A stretch of 64,000 nt of DNA from Sorangium cellulosum So ce56 (GTDB taxonomy: Bacteria > Myxococcota_A > Polyangia > Polyangiales > Polyangiaceae), in contig NC_010162.1 in assembly GCF_000067165.1 (NCBI RefSeq), positions 2,961,001-3,025,000 of the forward strand. Reading direction: 5' to 3'. The first letter of the stretch is position 1, and each line of letters opens with the position of its first letter. Below the pieces are notes generated by a model. The model did no database searches. It saw only the letters and a program-made list of their open reading frames with translations, and was not told where the DNA came from. The translations under genes were made by a program, and so were the position numbers. Positions 7,130-16,360 of the stretch are shown here, in pieces.

Positions 7130-8892
7130 GGGACCTCCGCGCGCGCGGAGGCGGCCCGAGCCGCGCCCCGCGGCGGAAAGCGCTCGAACTCGGCGTCCTC
7201 GTGCAGCGCCGCGGGGGAGCGCAGGGCCCCGTTCGTCCTGGCCCGGGCGAGCGTCGCGAGCACCGCAGCGCCGTTCGAGGCGCCCCGCGAGGCCGCGGAG
7301 CCCTCCCGGGAGGGCAGAGGGAGGCGCCGCGCGTCGCCCGCGCCGGGGGCGCGCGGCACGCGGGTGCGCCCGGGGAACGCGAGCTCGTCGCCCACCTGGA
7401 AGAAGCGCAGCATGCCCGAGAGCGCGTCCGCCTGGGCCGCGAGCTCCTCGGCCGTGCTGGCGAGCTCCTCGCTGATCGCGGCGTTGCGCTGCGTCACCTC
7501 GTCGACGCGGCGCATGGCGCTGTTCACCTGGCCGACCGCGTCGGCCTGGCTGAGCGAAGCGGTCGCCACCTCCTGGGTGAGCGTCGAGGTCTGCCGGATC
7601 GAGGGCGCCATCTCCTCGAGCAGCTGCCCCGAGCGATCGGCGACCTGCACGCTCGTCGACGCGAGCGCGCCGATCTCCTTGGCGGCGGCCTGGCTCCGCT
7701 CCGCGAGCCGGCGGACCTCGCTCGCGACCACGGCGAAGCCGCGGCCGTGCTCGCCGGCCCGGGCCGCCTCGATCGACGCGTTCAGCGCGAGAAGGTTGGT
7801 CTGGTACGCGATCTCCTGCACGATCGAGACCTTCTCGGCGATGTCGCGCATCGCGGCCACGGTGCGCTGGACCGCCGCGAGGCTCTGGTCCGCGGCGGCC
7901 GCGGCGCCGGTGGCGAGCTCGCCGGTCTGCTGGCTGCTCTCGGCGTTCTTCTGGATCGAGCCGCTCACCTCCGAGAGGCTCGCCGACGTCTCCTCCACCG
8001 CGGCCGCCTGCTCGCTCGTGCCCTGCGACAGGTTCTGCGAGGTGGCCGAGATCTGCGTCGAGGCCGCGGCGAGCGACTCGGCGCCCGTGCGGATCTCCAG
8101 GAGGACGGTCGAGAGCTTGTCCGCCATCTCCCCCATCGCCTCCTCCAGCTGCCCGAGCTCGTCGCGGCCCGCGGCCACGCCCCGGTGCCGCAGATCGCCG
8201 TCGGCGATCCGCCTGGCGAGCCCCACGGCCGAGCTCAGCGGGCCCGTGATGCTGCGCGAGACGAGGACGCTGACGAGCACGCCGACCGCCAGCGCCACGA
8301 AGGCGATGAGGCCCATGTCCCGCGAGGCGCGCTGCGCGTCGCCGCTCAGGGACGCCTGCATCGCCTCCATGTGCCTCGTGCTCGCCTGGGCGAGGCCCTC
8401 GGCCGATTCCTCGAACCCGTGGATCTCGTCCTTGTAGCCGGCCATCACGGCGTTCGCCGTCTGGGCCGCGGGCAGCTGCCCGGCGAGCGTTTCCTGCATC
8501 ACGCGGCGAAAGCCGACGACGTAGCTCGCCAGGTCGCGCCGCATCGCGGCGACCGACTCCCGGTCGTGGGGCAGCGTCACGAGGCGGTCGAGCTCGTCCA
8601 GCCGGCGCTGGATCTGCGCCTCGAGCTCGTTCCATTTCTCCTGATACCCCTGCTGGACGGGGCGATCGCCCATGCTGAGGAAGCAGTCTTTCTCGTAGCG
8701 GCGAAGCTCCATGAGGTCCCGCTCGATCTGCATCGCGATCGCGAGCTCCCGGACGTCCGACACAAGGATCTCGTGCGTCTTCTCCGCGACGGAGGTCAGG
8801 CCGAGGTGCCCCGAGATCGCGATGGCGATCATGAGCATCGCCATGAACGCGAGCGAGAGCGAGAGACGCAGCGCTATCCTGAGCCGGTTCAT
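7126..8892 (-). CDS. Methyl-accepting chemotaxis protein
   Basis: A 588-residue transmembrane chemoreceptor. A membrane segment is at about residues 8-30, followed by a periplasmic four-helix-bundle sensor domain (about 31-190), a second membrane segment (about 192-212), a HAMP domain (starting SRSITGPLSSAVGLARRIAD) and a cytoplasmic signalling domain. The hairpin tip is highly conserved (IAYQTNLLALNASIEAARAG, then RGFAVVASEVRRLAERS). The C-terminal 80 residues are low complexity and lack an NWETF-type tether for the methylation enzymes. The start at 8892 overlaps the cheA stop codon by four bases. The ligand is unknown. Confidence 0.93.
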   Translation of the reverse strand: MNRLRIALRLSLSLAFMAMLMIAIAISGHLGLTSVAEKTHEILVSDVRELAIAMQIERDLMELRRYEKDCFLSMGDRPVQQGYQEKWNELEAQIQRRLDELDRLVTLPHDRESVAAMRRDLASYVVGFRRVMQETLAGQLPAAQTANAVMAGYKDEIHGFEESAEGLAQASTRHMEAMQASLSGDAQRASRDMGLIAFVALAVGVLVSVLVSRSITGPLSSAVGLARRIADGDLRHRGVAAGRDELGQLEEAMGEMADKLSTVLLEIRTGAESLAAASTQISATSQNLSQGTSEQAAAVEETSASLSEVSGSIQKNAESSQQTGELATGAAAAADQSLAAVQRTVAAMRDIAEKVSIVQEIAYQTNLLALNASIEAARAGEHGRGFAVVASEVRRLAERSQAAAKEIGALASTSVQVADRSGQLLEEMAPSIRQTSTLTQEVATASLSQADAVGQVNSAMRRVDEVTQRNAAISEELASTAEELAAQADALSGMLRFFQVGDELAFPGRTRVPRAPGAGDARRLPLPSREGSAASRGASNGAAVLATLARARTNGALRSPAALHEDAEFERFPPRGAARAASARAEVP

Positions 8893-10607
8893 CGTGTCCT
8901 TCCCTCCGGATTCATCGCCCCTCCCCGCCCCTCCGAGGGGGGAGCCCGCCATCGATCCCTGAGCGCGAGCTCGCCGCCGCCGGCGCGGCCGCGGGTGAGG
9001 TCGTGCATCAGCGCGTCCACATCGAGGATCAGCGCGAGCCTGCCGTCGGCGAGGACCGTGGATCCGGTGATGCCCCGGGTGCGGCGGAAGAGCCGGCCGA
9101 GCGGCTTGATGACCGTCCTGCCCTCGCCGTCGAGCGAGTCGACGACGAGGCCGGCCTGGCCCCCCTCGTGGGCCACCACGACCACGCTCTCGCGGGCCGG
9201 CGCAGGCCCGGAGAGCCCGAAGAGGTCGCGGAGCCGCACGCACGGCAGCGCGCGCCCGTGCACGTGAAGGACGCCGCCCGGGCCCGCGGCGAGGGCGCCG
9301 CGCGGGAGCCCGACGCAGGCGACGACCGCGCGGAGCGGGATGACATAACGCTCGCCGGCGGCGCTCACCGAGAAGCCCTCGATCGTCGCGAGGGTGAGCG
9401 GGAGCCGGAGGATCAGCGTGGTGCCGACCCCCGCGGCGCTCTCGATCCCGATCGAGCCCTCCAGCGACTCGACGCGGCGCCGCACCACGTCCATGCCCAT
9501 CCCCCGGCCGGACAGGTCGGAGACGGTCGTGGCGGTGGAGAAGCCAGGCTCGAATACCAGGTCGTAGAGCTCGCTGTCGGAGAGCGCGTCGGCGTCCGGG
9601 CACCTGCCCTGCGCGCTGGCCCGCGCCGCGATCTGGGCGCGGTTCATCCCCGCGCCGTCGTCGGAGACGCGGAGCGCGATGCCGCCGCCCTCGTGCGAGG
9701 CGCGCAGGGTGATGGTCCCGCGCGCGTCCTTGCCGCACGCCTTCCGCACCTCGGGCGGCTCGAGGCCGTGATCGATGCCGTTGCGGATGAGGTGGGTCAG
9801 CGCGTCGCGGAGGCGCTCGATCACCGCGGTGTCCACCTCGACGTCGCCGGCCACGACCACGAGGCGCGCGAGCTTGCCGTGCGACCGGGCGAGATCGCGC
9901 ACGGCGCGCTCGTACTGCCGGAACCAGGGGCCGACAGGCACCATCCGCGCGCGGCGGATCGCCTCCTCGAGCTTGGTGTTCAGCCGATCGAGCTCCTCGA
10001 GGCCGTCCCGCAGCGCCGCGCCGACGGCGCCGCCCGCGAGCTGGACCTCGCGCGCGATCCGGTTCCGGGTGATCGCCACCTCGCCGATGAGATCGACCAT
10101 GCAATCGAGCTTCTCGACGGTGATGCGGACGGTCTTCGGGCCCGGGCTCCGGTCGCCCTCGTCCCCGGCGCTCGAGGTGGCCCCCTTCGGCGTCGAGGGG
10201 GTGCCCTCGCGCTCGGTGCGCCGGGCGCTCTTGAGCCGCTCGAGCACGCTCGCGGGCAGCGAGGTCGACCCAGGCGGCTCCTCTCCGCCGTCCATCTCCG
10301 CGAGCTGGCGGCGCGCCGAGTCGACCGTCTCGAGGAGCAGCGAGACCACCATGCCGGTCACCGGCAGCGTGCCCCGGTGCAGATCCTCGATCACGTCCTC
10401 GGCGGCGTGGGTGAGCTCGCTCAGCCCGTGGGCGCCGACGGAGCTGGCATTGCCCTTCATCGTGTGGGCGACGCGGAAGATGCGCTCCAGCAGGTGGCCG
10501 GCGTCGGGCCGCCGCTCGAGCTCGAGGAGCGCGCTCTCGAGCTCGTCGAGGTGCTCGGCCGTCTCGGCGGCGAACATCTGCATGAGCGCGGCCCGCTCGG
10601 TATCCAT
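8889..10607 (-). CDS. cheA: Chemotaxis histidine kinase CheA
   Basis: A 572-residue soluble kinase. The P1 domain carries the phosphorylated histidine in VAHTMKGNASS (His48). A short linker with no recognisable P2 domain follows, then P3 dimerisation helices (VEKLDCMVDLIGEVAITRNR), the P4 ATPase domain (N box LTHLIRNGIDHGLE, G1 DDGAGM, G2 GRGMGMDVV) and the C-terminal CheW-like P5 domain. The absence of P2 suggests that phosphotransfer to the response regulator occurs without a docking domain. The start at 10607 is five bases after the cheD stop codon. Confidence 0.93.
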   Translation of the reverse strand: MDTERAALMQMFAAETAEHLDELESALLELERRPDAGHLLERIFRVAHTMKGNASSVGAHGLSELTHAAEDVIEDLHRGTLPVTGMVVSLLLETVDSARRQLAEMDGGEEPPGSTSLPASVLERLKSARRTEREGTPSTPKGATSSAGDEGDRSPGPKTVRITVEKLDCMVDLIGEVAITRNRIAREVQLAGGAVGAALRDGLEELDRLNTKLEEAIRRARMVPVGPWFRQYERAVRDLARSHGKLARLVVVAGDVEVDTAVIERLRDALTHLIRNGIDHGLEPPEVRKACGKDARGTITLRASHEGGGIALRVSDDGAGMNRAQIAARASAQGRCPDADALSDSELYDLVFEPGFSTATTVSDLSGRGMGMDVVRRRVESLEGSIGIESAAGVGTTLILRLPLTLATIEGFSVSAAGERYVIPLRAVVACVGLPRGALAAGPGGVLHVHGRALPCVRLRDLFGLSGPAPARESVVVVAHEGGQAGLVVDSLDGEGRTVIKPLGRLFRRTRGITGSTVLADGRLALILDVDALMHDLTRGRAGGGELALRDRWRAPPSEGRGGAMNPEGRTR

Positions 10608-10612
10608 CGCGA

Positions 10613-11137
10613 TCACAGGGGCTGGATGGCGGCGCTGCCGTCGTCGGTGCGGAAGATGAGCTTCCGGCCCTGGCTGCCGCCCGTGTCCTGCTGGACGACC
10701 CGGATCCCGGCGGCGCGCAGCACCATGAGCCCGACCGCCACGTTCTGGTGTCCGAGGTGCGAGTCCCGCTCCCGGAAGGCGGAGATCATGCAGGCGCCGC
10801 CGACGATCCGGGCCTGGAGCGAGCGGGGCGGGGCGCCGAGGGCCGCCAGACGATCGAGGAGCTGCTGAAAGGCGGTGTCTCCGAAGCGCCCGAGCGGCAG
10901 CGCGAGGTTGGGGCAGCTGGGGAGCACGTAGTGGTTCATGCCGCCCACGCCGAGCGCCGGCTCCCAGAGGCAGATCGCGACGCACGAGCCGACGATCGTG
11001 GTGATGATCGTCGGCTCGCCCGACGCGACGACGTTGCCCGGCGTGAGGTAGTGGGGCTGCGGGCTGCTCGGGGGGGGCGCGCTCAGCCGCGCTCCTCGAG
11101 CGCCGTACCGCTGTGACGGGGGCTTGAGCATCGTCAT
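10613..11137 (-). CDS. cheD: Chemoreceptor glutamine deamidase CheD
   Basis: A 174-residue enzyme that deamidates glutamine residues of chemoreceptors and, in some bacteria, binds CheC. The catalytic Cys52 (TIVGSCVAICLW) and His69 (GGMNHYVLP) are present and spaced 17 residues apart, as in characterised CheD. GSQGRKLIFRTDDG near the C terminus is the usual end of the fold. The first 27 residues are basic and Pro-rich and vary between homologues. The ATG at 11137 overlaps the preceding gene's stop codon (ATGA). CheD is the only adaptation enzyme inside this operon. Confidence 0.9.
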   Translation of the reverse strand: MTMLKPPSQRYGARGARLSAPPPSSPQPHYLTPGNVVASGEPTIITTIVGSCVAICLWEPALGVGGMNHYVLPSCPNLALPLGRFGDTAFQQLLDRLAALGAPPRSLQARIVGGACMISAFRERDSHLGHQNVAVGLMVLRAAGIRVVQQDTGGSQGRKLIFRTDDGSAAIQPL

Positions 11138-11883
11138 CGCATCTCCAGGGCGCCGCAGCGCTCCCGCCCCGCGCAGAACGGCCCGGCCGCCAGCGTGCCG
11201 AGCGCTTCGAGGAGACCCTTGTCGATCGGCCCGAGCTCGGGTTTCTGCGAGAGCAGATGGAAGACCGCGATGACGCCGACCACGCGCTCATCCATCGTGA
11301 GTGGCACACAGGCCATGATGTCGCCCTCGCCGCGCGCGCAAGGGGCCTGGGGGGCGGCCGGGTCGCTGCCGAGCGCGGCGCCCTGCCGGAAATACGGCTC
11401 GATCCGCCGCGCCACGCGCCCCACGATGCCCTCTTCCGGCGCCAAGAGGACGGCGGACGACGGATCGACGCCGTAGGCCGCGACGACCCTCGCCGCCCCG
11501 CTGCCGTCGATCTCGAAGACGGCGATCTCCTCGGAGCCGACGAGGTTCGCGATGATGTCCTGGAGGGCGCGGCACGCCTCCTCACGGGTCCGGAGCGGCA
11601 GGAGCCGGCGGCTCGCGACATAGAGGCTCGCGAGCTGCGAGCGCTGCTGTTCCTCCGCGGCGCATCGATCGGCGGCGAGCGCGAGCGCCGCCTCGGCGCG
11701 GACGGCGCGGGCCTCGAGGCGCCCGCGGGCCCTCCGAACCCGGACGAGCAGCCGGCCGAGCGCGCGGGCGCGCCGGGCGAGCCGCTTCTTCTGCCCTTCG
11801 AGCGCGCTCACGTGCGCTCGTGACGATCGCTCGCGGCGCGCCGCGCGCTCCACCCCGCGTTCCGCTTGTCCATCACGCGACAT
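11134..11883 (-). CDS. GAF-domain protein of the chemosensory operon
   Basis: A 249-residue soluble protein. Residues 1-90 form a very Arg-rich predicted coiled coil. Residues about 95-245 form a GAF domain (ACRALQDIIANLVGSEEIAV, then GIVGRVARR, ACVPLTMDERVVGVIAVFHL). GAF domains bind small molecules or mediate dimerisation. Lying between the response regulator and cheD, it is probably a soluble signal input or scaffold for this array. The ATG at 11883 was chosen because it is the first plausible start after the response-regulator stop codon 13 bases upstream. No catalytic output domain is attached. Confidence 0.8.
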   Translation of the reverse strand: MSRDGQAERGVERAARRERSSRAHVSALEGQKKRLARRARALGRLLVRVRRARGRLEARAVRAEAALALAADRCAAEEQQRSQLASLYVASRRLLPLRTREEACRALQDIIANLVGSEEIAVFEIDGSGAARVVAAYGVDPSSAVLLAPEEGIVGRVARRIEPYFRQGAALGSDPAAPQAPCARGEGDIMACVPLTMDERVVGVIAVFHLLSQKPELGPIDKGLLEALGTLAAGPFCAGRERCGALEMR

Positions 11884-11896
11884 GTCGGTCTTCACC

Positions 11897-12265
11897 TCAT
11901 TCGCCGAGACAGCTCTTGACCTTCTCGAGGAGCTCCAGGGAGTCGATGGGCTTCGTGATGTAGTCGGAGCAGCCACAGCGAAACCCCTCTTCCCTGTGCG
12001 AGACCTCGCCTCGGCTCGTGACGAGGACAATGGGCGTCTCCCGCGTCGCCTCCTCCGAACGCAGCCTCCGGCAGGCCTCGAATCCATCCATGGCCGGCAT
12101 GATCACGTCGAGCAGGATCAGATCAGGTCGCTCGGCGAGCGCCCTGGTCACCGCCGCGCTGCCGTCCTTGGCCGTGACCACGTCATAGCTCCTCCGGAGG
12201 ATCATCTGCTCCATCATCAGGACGGTCTCCGAGTCGTCCACCAGCAGGATCTTCTTTCGAGACAC
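11897..12265 (-). CDS. CheY-like single-domain response regulator
   Basis: A 122-residue receiver domain. The acidic pair (LLVDDSE), the phospho-acceptor Asp53 (LILLDVIMPAMDG), the conserved Thr/Ser (LVTSRG) and Lys (YITKPID) are all present. It is probably phosphorylated by the CheA encoded in the same operon. The start is GTG at 12265 with GGGGAGG upstream; neighbouring GTG codons just before are alternatives. It is the first gene of the chemosensory operon, so the operon promoter should lie in the 12266-12790 gap. Confidence 0.88.
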   Translation of the reverse strand: MSRKKILLVDDSETVLMMEQMILRRSYDVVTAKDGSAAVTRALAERPDLILLDVIMPAMDGFEACRRLRSEEATRETPIVLVTSRGEVSHREEGFRCGCSDYITKPIDSLELLEKVKSCLGE

Positions 12266-12790
12266 CACCACCTCCCCTCGCAGGCTACGAAGTCCACTCG
12301 AGCGCTCTCCCGTGCGGCTCGAACGCCCCCTCTCCCCAAGGGGCGTCGCCTTTGCCCAAGGTACGCTCGGGTCACGCCTCAAGTAAACATCAATCGCGGC
12401 AAGAACACTCGGACATACAGCATCTTTTCAGTGGGCCGGCGGGCTGGCGAGCCGGCGGGCTCGCGGGGTCGGCCCGCCGGCCTCGACCTTCTCGACAGCG
12501 CGGGTGCGAGGGCCGGACGCCACGGCGAGAGCGTTGGTGTCTGGCGGAGGCGCAAAGACCCTTTGGAAGGTGACGCAACAAAGCTCCGCGTGTTGTACGA
12601 CCGTTTACGACATGGGCGGACACGCCAGAGCTCCAGGCTCCCATGGGTCGGGAGACGGTGTTCTCTGGTGAGCGCAGGCGGTCAGTTGTAGTGTTCGACG
12701 TGGACGTGCCCGCGCGTGCGTCGTGGCCAGATCGAAGCGCGGCGAGCCGCCAGGGGCGGAGGTGATGGAGCAGGCGCGCTTTGCGTCGCC
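12266..12790. other. Intergenic region upstream of the chemosensory operon
   Basis: About 525 bp without a convincing gene on either strand. It must hold the promoter of the operon, but no clear -35/-10 or sigma-54 element is visible. It contains a nested GC-rich palindrome (12434-12482). Confidence 0.5.
12434..12482. repeat. Nested GC-rich inverted repeat
   Basis: The arms GGCCGGCGGGC (12434-12444) and GCCCGCCGGCC (12472-12482) are perfect complements. Inside them, GAGCC/GGCTC forms a second stem at 12449-12462. It could fold as a branched hairpin in RNA. It has no T-run, so a standard intrinsic terminator is unlikely. Confidence 0.5.
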
Positions 12791-12865
12791 TCAGGGCAGT
12801 GGCCTGGCAGCGCTGGCTCTCTCGGCGAGCTGTCGAGTCGCAACGTCGACTTCTTCGATCGTCAT
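12791..12865 (-). pseudogene. Truncated copy of the 49-residue reading frame at 17455
   Basis: A 24-codon frame (MTIEEVDVATRQLAERASAA, then RPLP and stop). Its first 17 codons match the 17455-17604 frame (MTIEAVEAGTRQLVERA), and the DNA at 12814-12865 matches 17553-17604 at about 45 of 52 bases. It lies just downstream of the EGF-protein operon, in the same orientation as the other copy. I take it as a remnant of a duplication; a functional 24-residue peptide is possible but unsupported. Confidence 0.45.
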
Positions 12866-12878
12866 GAATGATCCCGCC

Positions 12879-14882
12879 TCATGGCGCGACCGGCTCCCAG
12901 CGGGCCAGCGGCCCTCTGGGAATGACGCCTCCCGAGAGGGGCACGCTCGATTTCACGGAGAACGCGCCGTCCAGCGTGTGCAGGACGCCCGGCCCCGGGC
13001 GGTGGAAGCGCGGATCGACGGCCAGTCCGCGCGCGGCCCACTCCTCTGGTGTGTAGACGACGATGTCCTCTCGATCCGGGCGCGTGAAGGCTGGAGCGTA
13101 GCCGCCCAGATGGATGAGGGGCACCGCTCCGCCCGCGAATCCGTCCTCGATCTGAAGCTCGATCGGGTCGTCCGCCGCGTAGATGACGAGCGCCCGAAAC
13201 CGCGCCCCGGCCGCCACGCTGACCAGGGTCGCCTCCTCGAGGGCCAGGCAGAGGAACACGCCCGGGTTGTCCGCGGTGATCTGCACGGTCCGCGGGGCGC
13301 TGTCGCCGCCTCGGCCCAGATAGCTTTGCACCTCCAGCTTGTCCGGCGTCGCGGCCGCGAGGGTCACCTGGTCCACGCCGGAGTCCGGCTGTACGAAGCG
13401 GCCGGTCGCGCCAGCGTAGCCGTCGAGACCGAGCTCGGCCGCGGTCGAGCGACAGGCTTGCACGCGGGCGGCGGCCTCGTCCGCGTCGGTCGCCGACAGC
13501 GCGAGGAGCGCGCCGTCGGCGCCGATCTCGATGCCCAGCGTGGCCGGGGGCAGCGGCGCGAGCTCGGTCAGCGCGCCGTCGGCGAGGCTCACCGCGAACA
13601 AGGTGTCGCGCAGCACGAGCACCCGCTGGTTTGCGGCGTCGAAGGCGAGATCCGCCGCGCCGGCCAGCCCCGTCTCGAACCGCGGCACCACCGTCTTCGC
13701 GGCGGGATCGATGCTGAGCAGTGAGAACGACCTCGGTCCACCGAGCGCGTAGAGCCGGTTCGTCGCCCCATCCCAGGTGAGCGGACCCACGGCGCCGCTG
13801 CCATCCACGGCGTCCTCGACGGCGCCGGTCGCGAGCGAGTAGGACGAGATCGACCCGGCGCGGTTGACGAAGAGCGCCTGCGGGGTCGCGCCGCCCGACA
13901 GCCCCGTGACCTCGAGCTCCGCCAGCGGAAGCGCGCTGCCCGAGCCCGGATCGAGCGTGGCGAGCACCGGACGCCCCTCGAAGGAGCCCGCCATCACCAG
14001 GGCTTCGCTCGCCGTGGGCGTACGGCCGCACCTCCCGCCTTCGCCTTGCTCGAAGTTCGCGGCGCAGAGGTCGCAGCTCTCCCCCGTGTATCCGAGAGCG
14101 CAGACGCAGCGCGCGAAGCCGATCGAATCGTCGCACCTCCCGTGCTCGCCGCAGCGCACGCCGGCCCCGTCGCAGGAGGGTAGGCAAGCGCCCGTCGTCG
14201 AGTCCTGCAGGTAGCCTTCGGCGCAGCTCGCACAGCCGATCCCGCCGTACCCCTCGGCGCACCCGCAGCGGGCGCCCGTCTCCGTGTCGACGCAGATCTG
14301 GTTCGTGCTGCAGGTGAAGCCGGAGGCGGCGCACGTCGGCACGCAGCCGGTCCCGCTGTCCCGATAGCCGAGCGCGCAGCGCGAGCAGTCGTCCCCGGTG
14401 TACCCCGTCGGACACTCGCACAGCGCGGTGCCGCCCGCGTCCGAGCAGCGGCTCGGCGCCTTGCAGTCGAGCTGGGCCTCCGCGCAGGTGGGGCGGCAGT
14501 CGCCGTTCGCGTCGTTGTCCTGGTAGCCGCTCTCGCACTCATCGCACAGCCGACCTTCGTACAGCGCCTCGCACGCGCATTCGTCCGCGCCGGCCGTCGC
14601 GACGCACGTGCCGTGCGGACCGCAGAGCTCCGGGTTGACAGCGCAGTCGAGCGGGATGAGCGCGCAGCGGTTGCCGACCTGCTTGTAACCGGACGCGCAC
14701 GTCGTGCACTCGGTGCCGACGAACCCCTCGGTGCACACGCAGGTCGGGCCCAGAGCCGAGCTGACGCACTCCTGCCGGGCGCTGCACATCTCGACGCCGC
14801 AGCTCAGAAAGCCCGAGACCGAGTCCTCGCACCCCAGAAGGGAGAGGAGCAGGAGCGGCCAGGAGACGCGCAGGACCCTCAT
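12879..14882 (-). CDS. EGF-like repeat lipoprotein with beta-propeller-like C-terminal half
   Basis: A 667-residue secreted lipoprotein. The signal peptide MRVLRVSWPLLLLSLLGC ends in a lipobox with the modified Cys at 18. Residues about 25-280 contain about six EGF-like/laminin-type Cys-rich modules in tandem (repeating C-x-C-x-GY/GF-x-G-x-x-C-x-x-C, for example CVCTEGFVGTEC and CECPTGYTGDDC). Residues 285-665 lack Cys clusters and show repeated WD/NHL-like strands (ATLDPGSGSALPLAELEV, RLYALGGPRSFSLLSIDP), suggesting a propeller. EGF modules are typical of animal adhesion proteins and occur in myxobacterial surface proteins; a surface-adhesion or ligand-binding role is inferred. The start overlaps the previous gene (ATGA), so it is the third gene of a three-gene operon. 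Confidence 0.85.
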   Translation of the reverse strand: MRVLRVSWPLLLLSLLGCEDSVSGFLSCGVEMCSARQECVSSALGPTCVCTEGFVGTECTTCASGYKQVGNRCALIPLDCAVNPELCGPHGTCVATAGADECACEALYEGRLCDECESGYQDNDANGDCRPTCAEAQLDCKAPSRCSDAGGTALCECPTGYTGDDCSRCALGYRDSGTGCVPTCAASGFTCSTNQICVDTETGARCGCAEGYGGIGCASCAEGYLQDSTTGACLPSCDGAGVRCGEHGRCDDSIGFARCVCALGYTGESCDLCAANFEQGEGGRCGRTPTASEALVMAGSFEGRPVLATLDPGSGSALPLAELEVTGLSGGATPQALFVNRAGSISSYSLATGAVEDAVDGSGAVGPLTWDGATNRLYALGGPRSFSLLSIDPAAKTVVPRFETGLAGAADLAFDAANQRVLVLRDTLFAVSLADGALTELAPLPPATLGIEIGADGALLALSATDADEAAARVQACRSTAAELGLDGYAGATGRFVQPDSGVDQVTLAAATPDKLEVQSYLGRGGDSAPRTVQITADNPGVFLCLALEEATLVSVAAGARFRALVIYAADDPIELQIEDGFAGGAVPLIHLGGYAPAFTRPDREDIVVYTPEEWAARGLAVDPRFHRPGPGVLHTLDGAFSVKSSVPLSGGVIPRGPLARWEPVAP

Positions 14883-16360
14883 GGCACCTCCGCTACCCAC
14901 GCAAGCGCGTTGCCCGCAGGCTCGTGCGCGAGGCGAACCTCGAGGGTGGCCTGAGACGCCCAGTCCATCAGCGCGAGGGTGGCGGCGCGCCGTTCGGGGA
15001 AGTTCGTGATGCTGTCGAGGGCCAGCGCCTCCCACGAGGCCGTGTCGTGCCCGGTGATGCCTTCGATCGGCCCCGAGACGCTGAGGCCCTCGTCGGTGTG
15101 GACGATGAAGCTGTAGCTCGCGTCGGCGGGGCGCGCCGTCGCGTCGACGCTCACCGGTCGGCCCGGCGCGGCGACCAGGAGGAAGCCGGCCCGGAGGCTC
15201 GCGGACAGCGCGATCTCGAGCTCGGCCGCCCCGCCCCCGTCGTCGACGACACACACGGCCGCGTCGGGGTGGTCGACGGCGATGGTCACCGCATCGATCG
15301 GCTGGGCGCCCAGATCGGCGACGATCAGCGCCGGATCCGCGCCCTCGTACGCCAGCGTGAGCGGCGCCGTGCTCCCGCTGCTGGCGTCGACGACGCGGCT
15401 CGCGTGCCACGCCGGGACGGCGCCGAAGCGCGCGAGGGCCCCGGCGCAATACCGCAGGAGTCGATCCTCACGGCTCTCCGCCTCGCTGCCGAGCAAGTAG
15501 GCGCGCGCGCTTCCGGGATCGAAGGCCATGGCGAGCCAGTCGGAGCCCTGCGTCTGGCCGACGTGCTCCGGCGCGGAATCAGCGAGCTCGAAGGTCGCGC
15601 CCGCCTCGTCCAGCCCGAGGATCCTCGCGCGGCTCGGGTCGTACTCGAGCGCGCGAGCGCCCACAGCGGAGAGCTCCTCGGCCTGGAACGTGTCGAGATC
15701 GATCTCATAAATGGCGTCCGCGGACGCGGAGAGCGCCCTGTTTCCGGCTGGATCCAGCGACAGCGCGCTCCCCAGATCGGCGTCCGCGCTCGTGAGATCC
15801 ATGACCGCGCCGGAAGCGAGATCGAGGGTCGAGAGGCGCCCGCCGTTCAGCGCGAACACGCGACCGGAGCCCGCGTCGTAGGCGACGTCGGTCACGGTGC
15901 TCGGGACGCTCGCCAGAGGGCGGAACGACCAGTCGGGCGGGACGAGCGCGCCGAGAACGCGTTCGGAGCCGACGACGGACAGCGTCAGCAGCGCAGGGGC
16001 CGAGAGCGCGGTGACGCACCGTCCGGCGTCGTTGCGCGTGAGCCCTGGCTCGCAGCGCTCACAGCTGTCGCCCGCGTGCCCCGGATCGCAGCGACACGCG
16101 GCCCCGCTCGCCGTCTCCTGGCAGACTCCCGCCTCACCGCAATCGACGTCGGGGGCGTTGCAGGTCGGGACACAGTCGGACCCGACCAGCGCGGGCCGGT
16201 AGCCCTCCTGGCAGGGATTGCATTCAGGCCGGTCGTCTCCCGGCGCGCAGGTGCAGACGCGGCCTTCGCCGCAGTTGAGCGGCGGGGCCTCACCGCCGTC
16301 GTCTGCACACCCGGCGACCAGCGCCAGGGCCGTCGCCCAGAGCCCGTAGCGCAACGTCAT
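14879..16360 (-). CDS. EGF-like lipoprotein with beta-propeller-like domain (paralogue of the next gene)
   Basis: A 493-residue lipoprotein starting MTLRYGLWATALALVAGC, with the acylated Cys at 18. Two to three EGF-like modules (CTCAPGDDRPECNPCQEGY, then CRCDPGHAGDSCERCEPG) lead into about 350 residues of repeated strands that resemble the C-terminal half of its downstream neighbour (ALVPPDWSFRPLASVPSTVT, RVFALNGGRLSTLDLASGAV). The two proteins therefore look like paralogues differing in EGF number. Its start overlaps the stop codon of the putative outer-membrane gene (ATGA) and its stop overlaps the next EGF gene (ATGA), indicating tight co-translation. The function is unknown; cell-surface binding is the best inference. 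Confidence 0.85.
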   Translation of the reverse strand: MTLRYGLWATALALVAGCADDGGEAPPLNCGEGRVCTCAPGDDRPECNPCQEGYRPALVGSDCVPTCNAPDVDCGEAGVCQETASGAACRCDPGHAGDSCERCEPGLTRNDAGRCVTALSAPALLTLSVVGSERVLGALVPPDWSFRPLASVPSTVTDVAYDAGSGRVFALNGGRLSTLDLASGAVMDLTSADADLGSALSLDPAGNRALSASADAIYEIDLDTFQAEELSAVGARALEYDPSRARILGLDEAGATFELADSAPEHVGQTQGSDWLAMAFDPGSARAYLLGSEAESREDRLLRYCAGALARFGAVPAWHASRVVDASSGSTAPLTLAYEGADPALIVADLGAQPIDAVTIAVDHPDAAVCVVDDGGGAAELEIALSASLRAGFLLVAAPGRPVSVDATARPADASYSFIVHTDEGLSVSGPIEGITGHDTASWEALALDSITNFPERRAATLALMDWASQATLEVRLAHEPAGNALAWVAEVP

